NCBI GenBank assembly: GCA_017792465.1
Contig: CP051234.1
Location: 3,194,501 to 3,258,500, forward strand
Length of the DNA: 64,000 nucleotides
Direction of reading: 5' to 3'
Origin: Filomicrobium sp.
GTDB lineage: Bacteria; Pseudomonadota; Alphaproteobacteria; Rhizobiales; Hyphomicrobiaceae
Part shown: piece by piece, positions 61,697 through 64,000 of the stretch
Position numbering within the stretch: the stretch's first letter is position 1
Layout: each line of letters starts with the position of its first letter
Notes under the pieces: model-generated
What the model saw: only the letters and a program-made list of their open reading frames with translations
Told to the model about the DNA's origin: nothing
Databases searched by the model: none
Translations under genes and position numbers: made by a program

Positions 61697-62962
61697 TCAG
61701 GTTGCGTGGCTCAGCTTGACGGGCGCCTGCTGCCTGTCGTTGGCGTGCGATTTTGCAAAGCTCTTCGCATGTATTCGGGCCGGTCTCTGACTTGGTCGCT
61801 TTGTCGTCGCGTCGGCTATAAATTCTTGCAGATCGTTGCCGGTGGAAAGGAATCGGTTCCGGCCTGCTTGCTTTGCGGCGTACATGCGCTGATCGGCGGT
61901 TCGCACCAGGCTCAGCCAGTCATTGGCTGGATCAGCCGTGCGTTCGGAGATGCCGATGCTGGCCGTTTGCGGGAGGTTGTCGGGCCGAAGTCCGATGCCG
62001 CGAGCCGCAATCGCTCGAACGGCTCTCTCAGCGCCGGCGCGGTCGGTTTCCGGCAGGATGATAACGAATTCCTCTCCGCCCCACCGGACGATCAGGTCTT
62101 GCTTTCTAAGGCACTCGCGCAGTGAGCGAACGACCTTCTTTAAGACGTCGTCGCCGACATTGTGGCCCCACGTGTCGTTGACGGATTTGAAGTGATCGAG
62201 ATCAAGAAACAGCGCGCTCAATGGGCGATTGTTTCTTTTGGCCATCGCGAACGAGGCATTGAGAATTTCACCGCCAGCGCGCCTGTTTAGAGCCCCAGTC
62301 AAAGCGTCATGGGCCGAACGGTCGATCAGTTTCAGTAGGAAATGTAACTGGCTCATCGCTGATGCGCAGCCAATCGTCAGCATCAAGGAAAGACGAAGGA
62401 GTGTCGCTGTTACGGAGAAATGTGCCTCGTGTTCCGCCCACAAGCTCGCGGAAACTGTCATCGTTCCCAAAATCGGAAGTGCGAGCCCGATACATTCCAA
62501 AGCGGTTAGCGGAAAGAAGCTCAGCCCGGCTGCGATGAGGAAAGGAGCATAAAGATAGGTGCTGGTTGTGAAGTGCGAGTGCGCAGCGTCAAACCACCAA
62601 AGCGCAATGTTGGACGCGAGGCAGAACATGATGGCAATGCCGATAAGACTTCCAACCGCAGCGTATGCGTTGGCATGCGTCACATCGAAATGACGACGCG
62701 CCAGGACAGCAAACCCAAGGGCAGTTGCGAGCCGGATCGGGACGAGGAAGGTCGATAGAGGCCAAGCGACGGTCAGTGCATCGACGATAATCCACGTCAC
62801 AGTCAGCACGTAAAACAGGAAGCTAACAGCTTGCGCGCGCCGAATGATGAGCGCGTAGCGTTCATGAGAGGCTTCTGGCGGATGAGCCGATGCATCCAAC
62901 AGAAGATGACCGTCGTCACTCCTGAAGGACCTATCCAGAATTGCGGATAGTATCGCACGCAT
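61697..62962 (-). CDS. Membrane diguanylate cyclase (GGDEF domain)
   Basis: This enzyme makes cyclic di-GMP from two GTP. The 421-residue protein has about six N-terminal membrane helices (residues 40-215), then a GGDEF domain. It shows DALTGALNRR (219-228), the active-site GGEEF (295-299) and an RxxD inhibitory site at 286-289 (RKQD) five residues before it. The domain looks catalytically intact and feedback-inhibited. The membrane part may sense a signal; no partner gene is adjacent. Confidence 0.92.
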   Translation of the reverse strand: MRAILSAILDRSFRSDDGHLLLDASAHPPEASHERYALIIRRAQAVSFLFYVLTVTWIIVDALTVAWPLSTFLVPIRLATALGFAVLARRHFDVTHANAYAAVGSLIGIAIMFCLASNIALWWFDAAHSHFTTSTYLYAPFLIAAGLSFFPLTALECIGLALPILGTMTVSASLWAEHEAHFSVTATLLRLSLMLTIGCASAMSQLHFLLKLIDRSAHDALTGALNRRAGGEILNASFAMAKRNNRPLSALFLDLDHFKSVNDTWGHNVGDDVLKKVVRSLRECLRKQDLIVRWGGEEFVIILPETDRAGAERAVRAIAARGIGLRPDNLPQTASIGISERTADPANDWLSLVRTADQRMYAAKQAGRNRFLSTGNDLQEFIADATTKRPSQRPARIHAKSFAKSHANDRQQAPVKLSHAT

Positions 62963-63143
62963 CTCGTAACCTCGTAGCTATTTTTACGACCAATTAAGGT
63001 GAACAGTGAGGTTAGTCGGCTGCGGTGAAATGGTTCTTAAGTGTTCACACGTCAGATCATTGAATTAAGCGGGATAGTAAATTTCGGCTTACCGCGTGTT
63101 TCGAAAATTCACATTGCGCGTTGTTATTGTTCAGGCCAGCACA

Positions 63144-63728
63144 TTAGCCAGCTGATGTGACGGCTGGGACGAGGCTTGGCGGCAGCGGCAATGTCAAAGC
63201 CGCTTCGCGTCCTTTTGCAGACATTTTGCGCGCGGTCTTCTGGACGATCTGAAACAGTTCGTCTTCGGTGCGGGTGGCTGCAAAGGGTCCGAAATACCAG
63301 CGCATGAAGACGAGGCAGGCGATATCTTCGAGCGTCTGGGCGTCGGTGTCCTTCTTGATGGCTTTCTTCGATAAGAGCAGGGCGACGCGCTCGCGCTCGG
63401 CCTCGTCGTAGCCGGCCTGCTGCATCAACGCGCTGGTGCGCTCGCCATGGAAGACCGCGGCGTCTCGGCGCCATTGCAAATATCCGGGCTTTCCCTTGGG
63501 GTAATCGGTGCGCTTGCGTTTCCAGCGTTCGATGTGTTGCGCGCGTACGGCAATTTGCAAAAGTTCTGGCGCGTCGGGTGCGAATTCGCTCAAGACTTCG
63601 GACATGCGCTGGCCATACAACAGTGCAGCGGGCGCTGTCGTATCCCCGAATGTTTCGATAGTTGGATCGGCGCTATTGGCTGCGTCGATCTTGTCGAGGA
63701 CCGTCTGGAGGCGGGCGTTGTCGGTCAT
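63144..63728 (-). CDS. DUF4202 family protein
   Basis: This is a 194-residue soluble, mainly helical protein. RAQHIERWKRKRTDYPKGKPGYLQWR and the preceding LLYGQRMSEVLSEF are characteristic of DUF4202. Family members often lie near sulfite/nitrite reductase genes; the window ends too soon to see that here. Function unknown. Confidence 0.87.
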   Translation of the reverse strand: MTDNARLQTVLDKIDAANSADPTIETFGDTTAPAALLYGQRMSEVLSEFAPDAPELLQIAVRAQHIERWKRKRTDYPKGKPGYLQWRRDAAVFHGERTSALMQQAGYDEAERERVALLLSKKAIKKDTDAQTLEDIACLVFMRWYFGPFAATRTEDELFQIVQKTARKMSAKGREAALTLPLPPSLVPAVTSAG

Positions 63729-63922
63729 TGGGAAAAAAACTCCTCGGCTGCGCTGTCGACGGAACGCAAGGGACTTGGGGTCCCTAGAGAGCCTGTAGTG
63801 ACAAGCGGTGTGCTCTATATTGCTCGCGCGCGTGGCGTTGCTGGATCCATCGATCCATCATCATACGCCTCTCTTCGTCTCACTTAGCAAATGTTAAATC
63901 GGCAGGCAGGTTGTTTGTCTAA

Positions 63923-64000
63923 TCAGGCCTTGATCGCGCTGCCGGTCTGCGAGACGGGCGGAACCTCGTATTCCCCGCATTCAGCAAGCTGGCAGGTCAT
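63923..64000 (-). CDS. 3' end of a minus-strand gene cut by the window edge (putative)
   Basis: An open frame enters from the right edge and ends with TGA at 63923-63925. The visible 25 residues are MTCQLAECGEYEVPPVSQTG then SAIKA. It could be the C-terminus of a longer protein. No function can be given. Confidence 0.35.
   Translation of the reverse strand: MTCQLAECGEYEVPPVSQTGSAIKA

Overview
The window looks like chromosomal DNA of an alphaproteobacterium of the order Hyphomicrobiales, possibly Hyphomicrobium or a relative (the genus is inference). The grounds are moderately high GC with GC-rich third codon positions, a bioB-bioF-bioD-bioA-bioZ operon, a eukaryotic-type glutamine synthetase (GSII) divergent from a DUF2735/GstI-like gene, and the rhizobial arrangement of hslVU divergent from hisB-DUF2628-hisH. 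No prophage, insertion sequence, rRNA operon or CRISPR array was found.

Layout. 0.2-4.5 kb: a two-gene RND efflux operon. 4.6-6.0 kb: an ABC pair of the FetA/FetB (YbbL/YbbM) type. 6.0-8.2 kb (minus): a GNAT-fold acetyltransferase and a JmjC-like cupin. 8.5-15.6 kb: a redox and sulfur block. It has a secreted DsrE-like protein, a LysR regulator, a small secreted protein, and a minus-strand operon encoding a TAXI-type binding protein, a composite diheme cytochrome, a flavocytochrome c sulfide dehydrogenase flavoprotein (FccB type) and a monoheme cytochrome c. 16.2-20.5 kb: a second RND pump. 20.7-23.4 kb: glutamine metabolism (glnII, gstI-like, glsA). 23.7-25.6 kb: a TauE/SafE exporter, an isochorismatase-like hydrolase and a small conserved protein. 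25.9-32.8 kb: hisA, a LuxR-type regulator, an orphan Cas2-like protein, hslUV, then hisB-DUF2628-hisH. 33.1-38.7 kb: a membrane-bound spermidine-synthase-like protein, rlmN, small membrane proteins, an unknown Met/Trp/Pro-rich protein and a Lys-rich secreted protein. 38.9-43.5 kb: argG and phoX with a coupled membrane-anchored partner. 43.7-49.3 kb: the biotin operon. 49.6-56.1 kb: comM/yifB, yraN, rsmI, an LpoA-like lipoprotein and a GMC oxidoreductase. 56.3-58.1 kb: two tandem tRNA-like RNAs upstream of a slipin gene. 58.3-64 kb: a small secreted protein, folD, yggU/yggT, tRNA-Ala(CGC), a membrane protein, a diguanylate cyclase and a DUF4202 gene.

The two most unusual regions are these. (1) The operon at 10.5-15.6 kb pairs a sulfide-dehydrogenase flavoprotein with a 630-residue cytochrome carrying a duplicated N-terminal module and a TAXI binding protein that has no TRAP permease beside it. 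(2) At 56.36-56.58 kb, two tRNA-like structures with non-canonical features lie head to tail, followed by more hairpins and then a slipin (SPFH) gene. Smaller points of interest are the 94-residue N-terminal extension on GSII, the orphan Cas2-like gene with interlocking inverted repeats after it, and a family of hairpin-forming repeats at three intergenic loci. All functional calls come from reading motifs; no database search was run.
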